Shown: positions 38,351-49,429, counted from the first letter of the stretch. The stretch is DNA of 50,990 bases from an uncultured Gammaproteobacteria bacterium (GCA_913048385.1 CAJWVZ010000018.1:1-50990); one strand, 5' to 3'. Made by a program: numbers and translations. Notes: generated by a model not told the origin, from the letters alone.

Positions 38351-39754
38351 TTAATATTTATAGGCATCTGGTTTAAACGGTCCGCTTTTATCGACATTTA
38401 TATATTCAGCCTGCTCGTCCGTCAGTTTTGTTATAATTCCTCCAAAACCCTTGACCATTAAAGACGCCACTGCCTCATCAAGAGCTTTCGGCAAGACTTC
38501 GACTGAGATATTCGCGTGTTTAAAATCTTCAGATTGATCTGCAAATTTCTTTTCATACATATATATCTGAGCAAGCACCTGATTTGCGAAAGACCCATCC
38601 ATGATTCTCGATGGGTGTCCTGTCGCATTCCCTAAGTTAATTAACCTTCCTTCAGAGAGGAGAATCAAATAGTCATTGTTGTCATCACTACGGTAAATTT
38701 TATGTACCTGAGGTTTAATTTCTTCCCACCGCCAACTTTCCCGCATGTATTCAGTATCTATCTCATTATCAAAATGTCCGATATTACAAACCACTGCCCC
38801 CTTTTTTAGAACTTGAAGCATATACTTATCACAGACATCCACATTTCCGGTTGTTGTAACAATGAGATCTGTTGTTTGTAATAAGGACAAATCAACTCCC
38901 TCAAGAGTTCTAGTGTTGATGCCATCGATGTAGGAGGAAACAACCTCAAAGCCATCCATAACCGCTTGCATAGCACAAATAGGATCTATCTCACTCACTT
39001 TCACAATCATGCCCTCTTGACGCAGGCTCTGCGCGGATCCTTTCCCGACATCCCCGTATCCGATCACTAAAGCTTTTTTGCCAGAGAGTAGCATGTCGGT
39101 TCCACGTTTAATGCCGTCATTAAGACTATGCCGGCATCCATATTTATTATCATTTTTAGCCTTAGTCACGGAATCGTTTACATTAATTGCAGGTACCTTT
39201 AATGTTCCGGCCGAAACCATCTCAAGCAAACGATGAACACCAGTCGTAGTTTCTTCCGTGATTCCGTGAATATGCTCAAGCATTTGGGGATACTTCTTAT
39301 GGATCATTGACGTTAGGTCACCTCCGTCATCGAGAATCATATTGCAGTCCCAGGGCTTCCCATCTTTCAAAATTGTTTGTTCTATACACCACTCGCCTTC
39401 CTCGTTGGTCTGGCCTTTCCAGGCATATACAGGTATCCCTTTAGCCGCAATACAGGCGGCTGCATGATCTTGGGTAGAGAAAATATTACACGAAGACCAT
39501 CGCACCTCTGCGCCAAGAGCTATTAAGGTTTCGATTAAGACCGCGGTTTGCACCGTCATGTGAATGCAACCAATAATTTTCGCACCTTTGAGTGGTAACT
39601 CGGACGCATACTGCGATCTCAATGTCATCAGAGCCGGCATCTCAGCTTCAGCTAAAGTTATTTCTTTTCGGCCAAATTCAGCTAATTCGATATCCGCAAC
39701 CTTATAATCTAAAAGTGAGGCATCGTTAAAGTTAGTGCTTGTGTATTCGTTCAT
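38351..39754 (-). CDS. ahcY: Adenosylhomocysteinase (SAH hydrolase)
   Basis: AhcY splits S-adenosylhomocysteine into adenosine and homocysteine, removing the product inhibitor of methyltransferases. The 467-residue protein shows [52 protein letters not shown], and the NAD-binding [14 protein letters not shown]. It contains the extra ~40-residue segment found in many bacterial and plant enzymes, and ends in KPDAYKY as most members do. An AGGA ribosome site lies seven bases before the ATG. The 65-base gap to metK is too short for, and does not resemble, an SAH riboswitch. Confidence 0.97.
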   Translation of the reverse strand: MNEYTSTNFNDASLLDYKVADIELAEFGRKEITLAEAEMPALMTLRSQYASELPLKGAKIIGCIHMTVQTAVLIETLIALGAEVRWSSCNIFSTQDHAAACIAAKGIPVYAWKGQTNEEGEWCIEQTILKDGKPWDCNMILDDGGDLTSMIHKKYPQMLEHIHGITEETTTGVHRLLEMVSAGTLKVPAINVNDSVTKAKNDNKYGCRHSLNDGIKRGTDMLLSGKKALVIGYGDVGKGSAQSLRQEGMIVKVSEIDPICAMQAVMDGFEVVSSYIDGINTRTLEGVDLSLLQTTDLIVTTTGNVDVCDKYMLQVLKKGAVVCNIGHFDNEIDTEYMRESWRWEEIKPQVHKIYRSDDNNDYLILLSEGRLINLGNATGHPSRIMDGSFANQVLAQIYMYEKKFADQSEDFKHANISVEVLPKALDEAVASLMVKGFGGIITKLTDEQAEYINVDKSGPFKPDAYKY

Positions 39755-39819
39755 AGAGAATTCCTAAAAAATTAATAAAACAATAATAGGCGGAAGCTAA
39801 TTTGGATAATAGCGTTCAG

Positions 39820-40980
39820 TTATAAGCCGACAGATTCACGTAACAAGTCCGCTTTATCTGTTCGCTCCCAAGACAAATCCAGATCACTTCTTCCAAAATG
39901 ACCGTAAGCAGCGGTAGCCAGGTAAATTGGTTTCATCAGATCAAGCATTTGGATGAGACCTTTTGGGCGTAATTCGAAATGATCACGAACGAGTGCAACT
40001 ATTTTTTCTGAGGTTATTTTACCCGTGCCGAAGGTATCGACCCTGATTGAGGTTGGCTCTGAAACTCCAATCGCATAGGAAAGCTGTACTTCGCATTTCC
40101 TAGCTAAGCCAGCAGCAACAATGTTCTTCGATATATACCGCGCAAGATAGGCTGCTGAACGATCAACTTTCGATGGGTCTTTTCCGGAAAATGCCCCCCC
40201 ACCATGGCGAGACATTCCCCCGTAAGTGTCTACAATAATCTTGCGTCCCGTGAGACCGCAGTCTCCATTAGGCCCACCGGTAACAAACCTGCCTGTCGGG
40301 TTTATAAAATATTTGGTATTCGAATCAAGCCATTTGCTCGGTATTACAGGCTTAATAATTTCTTCCATTACGCCTTCTTCTAATTCAGCAAGTGAAACCC
40401 CTTCATAATGCTGAGTCGAAAGCACAACTGCGTCGATGGCAACAGGTTGGTCGCCTCGGTATCGAAAAGTAATCTGACTCTTTGCGTCAGGCTGAAGCCA
40501 TGGCAATTTATCAGATTTTCTAACTTCGGCTTGCTTGCGGACAAGGAGGTGGGCGTACGTAATTGGTGCCGGCATAAAAACATCAGTTTCATCAGTAGCA
40601 AAACCAAACATAAGCCCCTGGTCGCCAGCGCCTTGTTCATGAGAAGCGTTCTCATCAACACCAACTTTTATATCAGAAGATTGTTTCCCAATAGCGTTTA
40701 TTACGGCGCAAGTATTTCCATCAAAGCCGCTTTCAAGGTTGTCATAGCCTATATCAATGACGCGTTTACGAATTATGTCTTCAAGATCTACTTGAGCATC
40801 CGTCGTTATTTCACCAGCGACCAAAACAAGGCCGGTCTTGACTAAGGTCTCGCATGCCACCCGTGACTTCGGATCCTTTTCAATCAGCGCATCCAAAATG
40901 GCATCGGAAATTTGATCCGCTAGCTTATCTGGGTGGCCCTCTGAAACCGACTCTGAGGTAAACAATGACTCTTCTTTCAT
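39820..40980 (-). CDS. metK: S-adenosylmethionine synthase
   Basis: MetK makes SAM from methionine and ATP. The 386-residue protein shows [54 protein letters not shown] and the C-terminal [18 protein letters not shown] lies seven bases before the ATG. It follows the ArsR-methyltransferase regulator after 126 bases and precedes ahcY in one leftward run. Secure. Confidence 0.98.
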   Translation of the reverse strand: MKEESLFTSESVSEGHPDKLADQISDAILDALIEKDPKSRVACETLVKTGLVLVAGEITTDAQVDLEDIIRKRVIDIGYDNLESGFDGNTCAVINAIGKQSSDIKVGVDENASHEQGAGDQGLMFGFATDETDVFMPAPITYAHLLVRKQAEVRKSDKLPWLQPDAKSQITFRYRGDQPVAIDAVVLSTQHYEGVSLAELEEGVMEEIIKPVIPSKWLDSNTKYFINPTGRFVTGGPNGDCGLTGRKIIVDTYGGMSRHGGGAFSGKDPSKVDRSAAYLARYISKNIVAAGLARKCEVQLSYAIGVSEPTSIRVDTFGTGKITSEKIVALVRDHFELRPKGLIQMLDLMKPIYLATAAYGHFGRSDLDLSWERTDKADLLRESVGL

Positions 40981-41106
40981 GGCAGTTCCTTTTATCTTAC
41001 GCCGAGACCCGCAGCACGCAACTCATTAAGGTGCACCACACGCATAGGCGATTAACTCATAACTAAACATAATAAACCTAATGATTTACTAAATATGGTA
41101 AAAGGC

Positions 41107-42129
41107 TCAAAGGCCTAACCTAAACAAAGATATTTGCACCTGAAAACCATTCTTTAACGCTAGGTTTACCGACTGCAAAGGCTCTAGACCGGCAAGAACC
41201 GCCCAGTTCTCTAATTCAACCTCATCAAAACCAAGCCACAGATCCCCGCAAGATTTGCAAACCCAACCTTGATCGTGTTGAGCCAAGTCAACAGCTAAAA
41301 AGTACCCAAGGGGATTTAACATATCTGCAACACTACCAAAAATATTTGCGGGAGAAGGTAGATGGTGAAGCACCATATCCATAACAACCAGATTAACCTT
41401 AGCTCTGCTAATAGACTGCTGGTTTGCATCTCCATGGATAAATGCAACATTATCTAAATTCGCATCACTCACCGATTCCTTTGCTTTGCTAAGCATCTCC
41501 GCAGAGTTATCTATTCCTATGACCTGATTAAACACTTGAGCAAGCTTGACTAACAAGAATCCCTCTCCAGGGCCAATCTCAACGACGGTTGAATCTGAAG
41601 GTAAATTGAGGCTCGAAATTAATTCTTCTAAAATAGGCGAATATTGCGACCGTTCTACTATTAATTCCTGATTTTTGGCGAATTTTTCTGCATTTTTCTT
41701 AAAGAAATTCAAAGACAACTCGCTTCGCTCATGCTCCAAGACATCGAGTCTGCCTCTGTGCGCTTCATCCATTTGAAGTGAGTCGATACAATTAAAGGCC
41801 GCTCTCTTAAACTCAACATAAGGGTCATCTTCCCTCAAGAACGCACGCCGATAAAAAATCGAATTCCCCTCGCGGCGCTTTGCAACCAAACCGGCAACTG
41901 CGAGTGTCTTGAGATGGTGGCTTAAAGCAGATTGTCTAATATCCAGAAGCCTACTAAGCTCGAGGACACCAAAAGACCCGCTCTCCAGAACCCTGAGAAT
42001 GCTGGTCCTCACGGAATCAGCAAAAGCCCTGAAGACCACATTCTGCTGCTCAAGAGAAGGATTCAGCCTTAATGAGCCCATAGCTTTGAACGTTTCATCT
42101 GGGGAAATTTGGGCATTATTAAGGGACAT
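41107..42129 (-). CDS. sahR: ArsR-type regulator fused to a SAM-dependent methyltransferase domain (SahR-like)
   Basis: A protein of about 340 residues. The N-terminal winged-helix region (about residues 17-105) contains LDIRQSALSHHLKTLAVAGLV as recognition helix. The C-terminal domain is a class I methyltransferase fold with motif I VVEIGPGEGFLL and the family segment CGDLWLGFDEVEL. ArsR-methyltransferase fusions next to metK are described as SahR, a regulator that senses SAH or SAM and controls methionine-cycle genes. The same gene lies between metK and tkt in Pseudomonas. The frame is open to an ATG at 42240, but that would place the inverted-repeat operator inside the gene; homology supports the ATG at 42129. 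It heads the operon. Confidence 0.82.
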   Translation of the reverse strand: MSLNNAQISPDETFKAMGSLRLNPSLEQQNVVFRAFADSVRTSILRVLESGSFGVLELSRLLDIRQSALSHHLKTLAVAGLVAKRREGNSIFYRRAFLREDDPYVEFKRAAFNCIDSLQMDEAHRGRLDVLEHERSELSLNFFKKNAEKFAKNQELIVERSQYSPILEELISSLNLPSDSTVVEIGPGEGFLLVKLAQVFNQVIGIDNSAEMLSKAKESVSDANLDNVAFIHGDANQQSISRAKVNLVVMDMVLHHLPSPANIFGSVADMLNPLGYFLAVDLAQHDQGWVCKSCGDLWLGFDEVELENWAVLAGLEPLQSVNLALKNGFQVQISLFRLGL

Positions 42130-42189
42130 CAAAAATACTCGAATAAGTTTTGGACTGTTACAACGGAGCGTAGCAACTGTGCTTCCTGA

Positions 42190-42229
42190 TATCAAATCTA
42201 TATCAATATTATTTGATATAGATTTGATA
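42190..42229. promoter_or_regulatory. Operator-like 40-bp inverted repeat upstream of sahR-metK-ahcY-metF
   Basis: Two perfect 17-base arms (42190-42206 and 42213-42229) flank a 6-base centre. Each arm contains two copies of one hexamer: TATCAA at 42190 and 42201, and the complement TTGATA at 42213 and 42224. The copies within an arm are 11 bases apart. This four-box layout fits binding of two regulator dimers. The likely binder is the adjacent SahR-like protein, giving feedback on the whole methyl-cycle operon (inference). Confidence 0.7.
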
Positions 42230-42409
42230 AAACCTTTCATTTTGGCTAAATCTCGATTTTACAAAAGCATCAGTAGCAAATTGATCGCAGGTGCGGGAAA
42301 ATGGATCGTTCAAAAGCTCGATTTTTAAATGCTTCAGGCAAATCTCGAACCAAAAACTGTTTGATTAGCGGCGTGACGAAGCACAATTACAAATAAAGGA
42401 CTTTGCTGG

Positions 42410-44410
42410 ATGGCTCAACCCTCTATCTCCCAAAAACATTGTGCAAATGCGATACGGGCTCTCACTATGGATGCCGTTCAAAGAGCCAAATCTGGACACC
42501 CTGGTGCACCGATGGGCATGGCTGATTTAGCCGAAGTCCTCTGGCGCAAACATCTTCGACACAACCCGGCTAACCCCGATTGGCCCAATCGCGATAGATT
42601 CGTCTTATCCAACGGGCACGGCTCGATGCTGATATACGCCCTACTGCACCTAAGCGGATACGACCTCTCAATCGAAGATATTAAAAATTTCAGGCAACTC
42701 AGATCAAAGACCCCAGGACACCCAGAATTCGGTCACACGCCCGGAGTAGAGACAACCACGGGTCCACTAGGTCAGGGGCTTGCGAATGCTGTCGGCATGG
42801 CACTTGCCGAGAAAACGCTAGCCTTGCGATTTAACCGCGATGGCCATTCTGTTATAGACCACAGGACATATGTTTTTGCAGGCGATGGTTGTCTGATGGA
42901 AGGGATTTCCCACGAAGCCTGTTCTTTGGCCGGAACTTGGAAACTGGGCAAGCTCACGGTCTTCTATGACAATAACGGAATCTCCATAGACGGTGAAGTA
43001 GACGCATGGTTCTCTGACGACAATGTAAAGCGCTTCGAAGCCTACAACTGGCAAGTCCTTGAAATCGATGGCCACAACCCAGAGGAAATCTCAGGAGCTA
43101 TTGAAGAGGCGAACAAAAACACCGATCAACCCACACTGATATCTTGTAAAACAATTATTGGTTTCGGTTCTCCGAATAAAGAAGGCACCGCAGCAACGCA
43201 CGGAGCGCCCCTTGGAGTAGATGAAATAGCCGCCGCCCGCACTAAACTGAACTGGCCACATGCTCCATTTGAAATCCCTAATGAAGTCTCCGAAGCCTGG
43301 GACTGCACTAAAACAGGACACGAGGCTGAGAATTTATGGCGTCAACTGCTAAGCAGCTATGAAAATGAGCATCCAGCTCTAGCTGAAGAACTTAGACGAC
43401 GCCTCGAGGGAGCCCTACCAAAGTCGTTTGATAACACAGCCAATCAATTCATCGAAGAATGCCAGCGCAATAGAGAAAACATAGCGAGTCGCAAGGCATC
43501 CCAAAACTGTCTCGAAGCATATAGTGGTCTGTTACCAGAGCTCATCGGCGGTTCTGCGGACCTGACCGGGTCTAACTTAACTAATTGGTCAGGCAGTCTG
43601 CCAATAAATAACGAGCTCGGGGGTAACTATATTTATTACGGAGTCAGAGAATTTGGGATGACCGCCATCGCATCCGGTATTGCCTTACACCGAGGTTTTA
43701 TTCCATTTACTGCAACCTTTTTAGTTTTTATGGAATACGCCCGAAACGCGACACGCATGGCTGCATTGATGAATCAGAGAAGCATCTTTGTTTATACACA
43801 TGATTCCATAGGGCAAGGGGAAGACGGGCCGACCCATCAGCCAATCGAGCAGCTCAGTAACTTGCGCTCAACCCCCAACCTTGCAGTGTGGCGGCCATGT
43901 GATGCGACTGAAACCGCAGTAGCATGGAAGCAGGCGTTGCAACATCAAGAAGGGCCAACTGCGCTCGTTTTTTCTCGGCAAAGCCTTCAACACCAGGAGC
44001 GAAACAAAGACCAAGTCAATTCCATTCAGCTTGGCGGCTATATCTTAAAAGATTGTGATTCTCTCCCTGAAATAATCATTATTGCAACTGGATCAGAAGT
44101 TAATATTTGTGCCGATGCAGTAGCCGCTTTGCATTTGGAGGATATCGCAGTTCGATTAGTATCCATGCCTTGTGTAGAGACATTTTTAAAACAAACCCAA
44201 GATTACCAAGATACTATTCTTCCCCCATCCGTACGACGTCGATTATCGGTCGAAGCTGCTAGCGCCGATTACTGGCGTAAATTTGTTGGCATTGATGGGG
44301 AAACAATCGGAATGGAATCCTTTGGTGCATCTGCTCCAGGAGACATTTTGTTAGATCACTTTGGTTTCACGACAAACAACGTTATCCAAACAATACGCAC
44401 CATGGTCTAG
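42410..44410 (+). CDS. tkt: Transketolase
   Basis: Transketolase moves two-carbon units between sugars in the pentose phosphate pathway with thiamine diphosphate. The 666-residue length is standard. The N-terminal [12 protein letters not shown], the cofactor-binding [20 protein letters not shown] with the paired Asn of [19 protein letters not shown], and the C-terminal [18 protein letters not shown] are all present. AAGGA precedes the ATG. It is the first gene of a tkt-epd-pgk-fba operon, divergent from sahR, an arrangement shared with Pseudomonas. Confidence 0.97.
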   Translation: MAQPSISQKHCANAIRALTMDAVQRAKSGHPGAPMGMADLAEVLWRKHLRHNPANPDWPNRDRFVLSNGHGSMLIYALLHLSGYDLSIEDIKNFRQLRSKTPGHPEFGHTPGVETTTGPLGQGLANAVGMALAEKTLALRFNRDGHSVIDHRTYVFAGDGCLMEGISHEACSLAGTWKLGKLTVFYDNNGISIDGEVDAWFSDDNVKRFEAYNWQVLEIDGHNPEEISGAIEEANKNTDQPTLISCKTIIGFGSPNKEGTAATHGAPLGVDEIAAARTKLNWPHAPFEIPNEVSEAWDCTKTGHEAENLWRQLLSSYENEHPALAEELRRRLEGALPKSFDNTANQFIEECQRNRENIASRKASQNCLEAYSGLLPELIGGSADLTGSNLTNWSGSLPINNELGGNYIYYGVREFGMTAIASGIALHRGFIPFTATFLVFMEYARNATRMAALMNQRSIFVYTHDSIGQGEDGPTHQPIEQLSNLRSTPNLAVWRPCDATETAVAWKQALQHQEGPTALVFSRQSLQHQERNKDQVNSIQLGGYILKDCDSLPEIIIIATGSEVNICADAVAALHLEDIAVRLVSMPCVETFLKQTQDYQDTILPPSVRRRLSVEAASADYWRKFVGIDGETIGMESFGASAPGDILLDHFGFTTNNVIQTIRTMV

Positions 44411-44421
44411 TAGGAAAAGTC

Positions 44422-45483
44422 ATGTCATTTCGGATTGCAATTAATGGCTATGGTCGAATTGGGAGATGCATTTTACGCGCATTTTATGAGTCGTCTTTTG
44501 GCCATCCAGTCGATGACGAGAAACCCCATGTTAATAATTATGCCGACCTGCGGATTGTCGCTATCAATGACTTAGCCGACTTAGAAAATCTCACTCACTT
44601 AACAAAGTTTGACAGCACGCACGGGCGATTCCTCGGTGAAGTAAAAACTCAAGGTAACAGCTTAATAATCAATAAGGATGAGATTTCTATCTCACAAATC
44701 GAACATGTAAAAGACTCACAGTGGAAAAAGCTTAACGTGGACTTGGTTCTAGAATGCAGCGGCACTTTTGGGGACCGTCTCTCTGCAGAGCAACATTTAA
44801 AAAATGGCGCAAGGGCAGTACTACTCTCTCAACCAGGCGATAGCAATGTTGACGCCACTATTGTGTATGGAATCAATGACAGCGACCTAAAAAGTAACCA
44901 CAAAATTGTCTCTTGCGCATCTTGCACGACTAACTGCGTTGTTCCAGTTTTATATACCTTAGATCAAGCGTTCGGCATCGATGCCGGCATAATAGACACA
45001 ATTCATTCTGCCATGAATGATCAACCAGTAATCGACAGCTATCATGGCAAGGATTTACGAAAAACACGAAGTGCAATGCATTCGATGATCCCCGTAGGTA
45101 CTGCTTTGGCCAAAGGCATTGACCGGATCTTACCAAACTTAAGCGGTCGACTTGAAGCCAGAGCGATCAGAGTCCCCACAGTCAATGTCTCAGCGATGCA
45201 ACTAACGATAACTCTTAATAGCCAAGTAGATGTAAACATAATCAACACTGCGCTCGAAGAAGCAAGCCACAAACTACCGAGTAATGTCTTGGGCGTAACA
45301 CGCGAGCCACTAGCTTCTTGTGATTTTAATCACGACCCAAGGTCCGTCATTGTAGATTTAAACCAGACGTTAGTTGTGCAAAAGAAAGTCGTCAGCTTAT
45401 TTCTTTGGTTTGATAATGAGTGGGCTTACGCAAATCGGATGCTTGATGTTGCGCAGGCGCTAATGGACAGGAAGGTTCAATGA
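44422..45483 (+). CDS. epd: Erythrose-4-phosphate dehydrogenase / GAPDH family
   Basis: A 353-residue member of the GAPDH family with NAD-binding INGYGRIGR and catalytic cysteine C168 in SCASCTTNC. The histidine partner is in DTIHSAMNDQPVIDSYH. The SAMNDQ and DFNHDPRSVIVD stretches match E. coli Epd more closely than glycolytic GapA. Epd makes 4-phosphoerythronate for pyridoxal phosphate synthesis, but some members also act as GAPDH, and its place between tkt and pgk leaves both open. About 14 extra residues (near 27-41, acidic and Pro-rich) are inserted after the first helix. Its stop overlaps the pgk start by four bases. Confidence 0.85.
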   Translation: MSFRIAINGYGRIGRCILRAFYESSFGHPVDDEKPHVNNYADLRIVAINDLADLENLTHLTKFDSTHGRFLGEVKTQGNSLIINKDEISISQIEHVKDSQWKKLNVDLVLECSGTFGDRLSAEQHLKNGARAVLLSQPGDSNVDATIVYGINDSDLKSNHKIVSCASCTTNCVVPVLYTLDQAFGIDAGIIDTIHSAMNDQPVIDSYHGKDLRKTRSAMHSMIPVGTALAKGIDRILPNLSGRLEARAIRVPTVNVSAMQLTITLNSQVDVNIINTALEEASHKLPSNVLGVTREPLASCDFNHDPRSVIVDLNQTLVVQKKVVSLFLWFDNEWAYANRMLDVAQALMDRKVQ

Positions 45484-46655
45484 ATTTTCAGCGAATGGAG
45501 GACCTCGATTTAACTTCAAAAAGAGTTTTGATCAGAGAAGATCTGAACGTACCGATGGACGGTAAAAACATTCTTAACGACACACGAATTCGCATGGCCG
45601 TACCGACAATTAAGTTTGCTCTTGAAAAAGGCGCTCATATTTTTGTTATATCTCACTTGGGCCGTCCAAAAGAGGGCCTCTCTATTGATGAACAACCTTC
45701 ATTCTCTTTAGCCCCCGTTGGAGAAAAACTTTCAGAGTTATTGAAATGTGATGTGCGTTTTGAAAGAAACTATCTCAATCGAGCACTAGAGCCGAACTTA
45801 AATGGAATTACGCTTTTGGAAAATGCGCGAATAAACACTGGTGAAACGTCAAATGATGATGCGCTTGCACGCAGCTATGCAGGCTTGTGTGATGTGTTCA
45901 TCATGGATGCCTTCGGAACCGCTCACAGAGCTCATGCAAGTACGCACGGAGTCATTAAGCACTCAGTTAAGTCTTGTGCCGGCTTGCTCTTGTCTGATGA
46001 ACTCGATGCACTAACTCGATCATTACAAAACCCTGATTCACCAGTCTTAGCGATTATTGGTGGAGCAAAAATTGACGGAAAGCTGAGAATCTTAGAGACC
46101 CTTGCCGCTAAAGTCGACCAGCTGATGGTTGGAGGGGGGATTGCTAACACTTTCTTAGCGGCAAGAGGTATCAGTATCGGCAAGTCTATTTGCGAACCAA
46201 ACTTAATTCCTCTTGCAAAAAAACTCATGTCTCAAACTAAAATTCCACTTCCAATTGATGTCGCTACTGCAAAAAGTTTTAGTCCGAGCGAGCCGCGCGT
46301 TATAAAATCTATTAACAATATCGCTCCTGATGAGATGATCTTAGACATCGGACCGGAGACGATTAAAGAAAGAATAGATACTATTAAAAAAATGAGAACA
46401 ATAATTTGGAACGGACCTGTTGGAGTCTTTGAATTTAAAAATTTTTCAATAGGAACGCAAGCGATCGCGAAGGCTGTTGCACAAAACACCGGCTTCTCAA
46501 TCGCAGGTGGCGGTGAAACGATATCGGCTATCGACACCTTTGATGTAACTAAAGACATATCGTATATCTCAACTGGGGGCGGCGCTTTTCTTGAATACCT
46601 TGAAGGATCAAAACTTCCATCTATTGCCATGCTTGAAGAGCGCTGCTTAAATTAG
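45480..46655 (+). CDS. pgk: Phosphoglycerate kinase
   Basis: Pgk makes ATP and 3-phosphoglycerate from 1,3-bisphosphoglycerate in glycolysis, and runs in reverse in gluconeogenesis. The 391-residue protein shows [50 protein letters not shown] and the C-terminal GGGETISAI. The canonical DxFG and GGGDT-type motifs are slightly varied (GGGET). Its ATG overlaps the epd stop (ATGA), indicating translational coupling. Confidence 0.96.
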   Translation: MNFQRMEDLDLTSKRVLIREDLNVPMDGKNILNDTRIRMAVPTIKFALEKGAHIFVISHLGRPKEGLSIDEQPSFSLAPVGEKLSELLKCDVRFERNYLNRALEPNLNGITLLENARINTGETSNDDALARSYAGLCDVFIMDAFGTAHRAHASTHGVIKHSVKSCAGLLLSDELDALTRSLQNPDSPVLAIIGGAKIDGKLRILETLAAKVDQLMVGGGIANTFLAARGISIGKSICEPNLIPLAKKLMSQTKIPLPIDVATAKSFSPSEPRVIKSINNIAPDEMILDIGPETIKERIDTIKKMRTIIWNGPVGVFEFKNFSIGTQAIAKAVAQNTGFSIAGGGETISAIDTFDVTKDISYISTGGGAFLEYLEGSKLPSIAMLEERCLN

Positions 46656-46711
46656 CAAAAAGTTATAAAACCAAATTACCATTAAAACAATATCACGCAG
46701 GAGTAAAAGAG

Positions 46712-47755
46712 ATGGCCTTAATTAGCTTGCGACAATTACTTGACCATGCGGCAGAAAATGATTACGGGGTACCTGCTTTTAATGTAAATAACTTAGAACA
46801 AGTAAGAGCAATTATGGAGGGCGCTGATGCCATAAATAGCCCAGTCATCTTGCAAGCATCGGCAGGAGCAAGAAAATACGCCGGCTCTAATTTCCTAAAA
46901 TATTTGATTCAGGCAGCGATAGAAGAATTCCCACATATTCCAATCGTCATGCATCAAGACCATGGCACATCACCCGCGGTATGCCAACGCTCAATTCAAC
47001 TGGGGTTCTCCTCAGTAATGATGGACGGCTCCCTTGGTGAAGATGGAAAAACGCCCACAGACTTTGACTACAACGTAAAGGTTACGCGTCAAGCCGTCGA
47101 TATGGCCCACGCCTGCGGCGTCTCGGTAGAAGGAGAAATCGGGTGTTTGGGCTCCCTTGAAACCGGCCTTGCCGGTGAAGAAGACGGCATTGGCGCTGAA
47201 GGCCAGCTATCACTTGATCAAATGCTAACCGATCCTGAAGAGGCAGAAGAGTTCGTTAATGCAACAGGAGTCGACGCCTTAGCTATTGCTGTGGGGACGA
47301 GCCATGGAGCGTATAAATTTAGTCGCCCTCCAACCGGTGATATATTAGCCATCAGTCGAATCAAGGAAATCCACGCTAAAATTCCCAACACACACCTCGT
47401 AATGCACGGTTCATCTTCGGTGCCACAGGAGTGGCTTGCTGTAATAAATGAGAATGGTGGAGAGATTCCAGAGACTTACGGCGTACCGATCGAAGAAATT
47501 CAAGAGGGTATAAGGCATGGCGTACGCAAAGTAAATATAGACACTGATCTCAGACTTGCATCGACCGGAGCAGCTCGAAAATTTCTTGCTGAAAATCCCA
47601 GCGAGTTTGACCCAAGAAAATTCTTAATTCCCACAATGTCAGCGATGAAGGCAATCGTAGAGGCCCGCCTTGAAGCCTTTGGTTGCGCCGAACAAGCCTC
47701 CTCTATCAAAAAAATCTATAGCCTTGAAGCTATGGCGGAGCGATATGGAGCATAA
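46712..47755 (+). CDS. fba: Class II fructose-bisphosphate aldolase (Calvin-cycle subtype)
   Basis: A zinc aldolase that splits or forms fructose 1,6-bisphosphate. The 347-residue sequence has [11 protein letters not shown], the zinc-site [50 protein letters not shown], and MHGSSSVPQ. These details match the CbbA-type subfamily common in Pseudomonas and chemoautotrophs rather than E. coli FbaA. No RuBisCO or phosphoribulokinase is in the window, so a role in glycolysis or gluconeogenesis is more likely. AGGAG lies nine bases before the ATG. Last gene of the operon. Confidence 0.96.
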   Translation: MALISLRQLLDHAAENDYGVPAFNVNNLEQVRAIMEGADAINSPVILQASAGARKYAGSNFLKYLIQAAIEEFPHIPIVMHQDHGTSPAVCQRSIQLGFSSVMMDGSLGEDGKTPTDFDYNVKVTRQAVDMAHACGVSVEGEIGCLGSLETGLAGEEDGIGAEGQLSLDQMLTDPEEAEEFVNATGVDALAIAVGTSHGAYKFSRPPTGDILAISRIKEIHAKIPNTHLVMHGSSSVPQEWLAVINENGGEIPETYGVPIEEIQEGIRHGVRKVNIDTDLRLASTGAARKFLAENPSEFDPRKFLIPTMSAMKAIVEARLEAFGCAEQASSIKKIYSLEAMAERYGA

Positions 47756-47815
47756 AAAGCATTCGATTTTAAATTCCGAGGTTTGTGTTTGATTTAGCAC
47801 TCAACTCATATCTGA

Positions 47816-48181
47816 TTATGCAAGCCCTAAAGCCATGAGTATCATAACCACCACTGATCCGATCCAAACTAAAGAGCGAACATACAAAATTCCAAAGGTA
47901 TAACAAAGTAAATAAATCACTCTCAGTAACAGCCACGCTGTTCCGAGTACAACAAGGTCTTTCGAACTAATAATTGCTAACAGGCAGATAGTTAAAAATG
48001 CGGGCAGACTCTCTTGAAGATTAGTGGCCGCCCTTTGAACTCTCTCAGTCATCGGCGAGACCTCAATTGCTTGATCTCGATTACTTAAGAGGTATGGCAA
48101 GTGATTTAATTTCAACAGCATTGGAATCAACCATATCTGGAATAAAACAAGGGCTAAAGCATATAGAATGATGTTCGCCAT
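47816..48181 (-). CDS. MAPEG family membrane protein
   Basis: A 121-residue integral membrane protein with about four hydrophobic segments (near residues 3-23, 58-70, 74-95 and 100-120). The SNRDQAIEVSPMTERVQRAATNLQESLPAF segment is typical of the bacterial MAPEG group, in which the Arg and Asn-Leu-x-Glu bind glutathione in eukaryotic relatives. GAGAGG lies five bases before the ATG. Function in bacteria is unclear. It follows serA by 15 bases in the same direction. Confidence 0.88.
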   Translation of the reverse strand: MANIILYALALVLFQIWLIPMLLKLNHLPYLLSNRDQAIEVSPMTERVQRAATNLQESLPAFLTICLLAIISSKDLVVLGTAWLLLRVIYLLCYTFGILYVRSLVWIGSVVVMILMALGLA

Positions 48182-48196
48182 AATTACCTCTCAAAG

Positions 48197-49429
48197 TTAT
48201 GAAAATAAAACTCGACACCTAATTGTTCCGCTTATTTCGTTTAACCGATTTAAAGCTTCTTTGCTATGCTCCGCATCAACATCCATAACAACATATCCCA
48301 CTTCGTTATTTGTCTGTAGATACTGAGAACTTATATTAATTCCACTTCTAGAAAAAACAGTATTTATCTCACTCAAGACGCCGGGCCTATTTTGATGAAT
48401 ATGTAACAATCGGTGCTTGCCGGAGTATGCTGGTAGAGTTACTTCGGGGAAATTAACAGAATTAAAGCTCGTTCCATTATCACTGTATTTTATAAGCTTC
48501 TCGCAAACCTCAATGCCAATGTTTTCCTGAGCTTCCATCGTGCTCCCACCCACATGGGGTGTTAAAATACAATTAGGTATTCCCCTAAGAGGAGATAAAA
48601 ATTCATCTCGATTAGATGCGGGCTCACGCGGAAAAACATCTATTGCGGCACCCGCTATTCGATTTTCTTTTAGGGCCTCTGCCAAGGCATCGAGATCTAC
48701 CACACTTCCGCGAGATGCATTTATTAAAACCGATTCAGGCCTCATCCATTGCAACTCATTGGCACCAATCATGTTTCTCGTCTCTGGGTTTTCTGGAACG
48801 TGGAGACTAAGAACATCACACTCCCTCATCAAGGCTTCTAATGAATCAACCTGAATCGCATTGCCCAAGGGCAACTTCGTGACCGAATCGTGTAAAAATA
48901 CTTTCATGCCCATAGATTCTGCGAGAACACTCAACTGAGACCCTATACTCCCGTATCCAACAATACCAAGCTTTTTACCACGCGTCTCAAAAGAACCTGC
49001 TGCACTTTTCTGCCAAATGCCCTGATGAGCTAACAGATTTTTCTCAGGGACCCTACGCAACAATAAAATCGCTTGTGCAATCACGAGTTCAGCCACACTG
49101 CGGGTATTCGAGTAAGGTGCGTTAAATACCGGCACACCCTTTGTAAGCGCAGCATCTAAGTTAACCTGATTAGTTCCGATGCAAAAGCAGCCCACCGCAA
49201 GAAGTTTTTCAGCCGCACTGAAAACCACCTCCGTCAGCTGAGTACGAGACCTTATTCCAATAAAATGAATATCCGTAACTTTTTTAAGGAGCTCTTGTTC
49301 ACTTATCGAGCCCTTCACTGCCTCAATGTTTTTATAACCATGGCTTTTGAGCGTCCTCAAAGCACTTTCATGGATACCTTCAAGTAACAAAAACTTTATT
49401 TTACTTTTATCTAATGAGGTTAACTGCAT
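48197..49429 (-). CDS. serA: D-3-phosphoglycerate dehydrogenase
   Basis: SerA oxidises 3-phosphoglycerate with NAD+ in the first step of serine synthesis. The 410-residue length equals E. coli SerA. The NAD-binding VGYGSIGSQLSVLAESMG, the catalytic arginine in INASRGSVVD, and the histidine in LTPHVGGST are present. A C-terminal ACT domain (HIHQNRPGVLSEINTVF to the end) suggests feedback inhibition by serine. Enzymes of this type also reduce 2-oxoglutarate to D-2-hydroxyglutarate, which links it to the divergent dehydrogenase next door. Confidence 0.96.
   Translation of the reverse strand: MQLTSLDKSKIKFLLLEGIHESALRTLKSHGYKNIEAVKGSISEQELLKKVTDIHFIGIRSRTQLTEVVFSAAEKLLAVGCFCIGTNQVNLDAALTKGVPVFNAPYSNTRSVAELVIAQAILLLRRVPEKNLLAHQGIWQKSAAGSFETRGKKLGIVGYGSIGSQLSVLAESMGMKVFLHDSVTKLPLGNAIQVDSLEALMRECDVLSLHVPENPETRNMIGANELQWMRPESVLINASRGSVVDLDALAEALKENRIAGAAIDVFPREPASNRDEFLSPLRGIPNCILTPHVGGSTMEAQENIGIEVCEKLIKYSDNGTSFNSVNFPEVTLPAYSGKHRLLHIHQNRPGVLSEINTVFSRSGINISSQYLQTNNEVGYVVMDVDAEHSKEALNRLNEISGTIRCRVLFS

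Noticed and set aside
40981..41106. Possible SAM or SAH riboswitch in the leader of metK
   Set aside because: The leader has a GGTGCACC palindrome and G/C-rich segments, but I could not lay out the pairing of SAH, SAM-II or SAM-V classes, and a protein regulator (SahR-like) already explains control. A covariance-model search would settle it.
42130..42240. N-terminal extension of the ArsR-methyltransferase from the ATG at 42240
   Set aside because: The 37 extra residues do not look like the family, and most of the stretch is the inverted-repeat operator, so the repeat is more likely regulatory than coding.
48197..49429. serA as the start of a phosphonate or other 2-hydroxyacid pathway
   Set aside because: Length, NAD motif and C-terminal ACT domain are those of ordinary SerA, and no such pathway genes are present.
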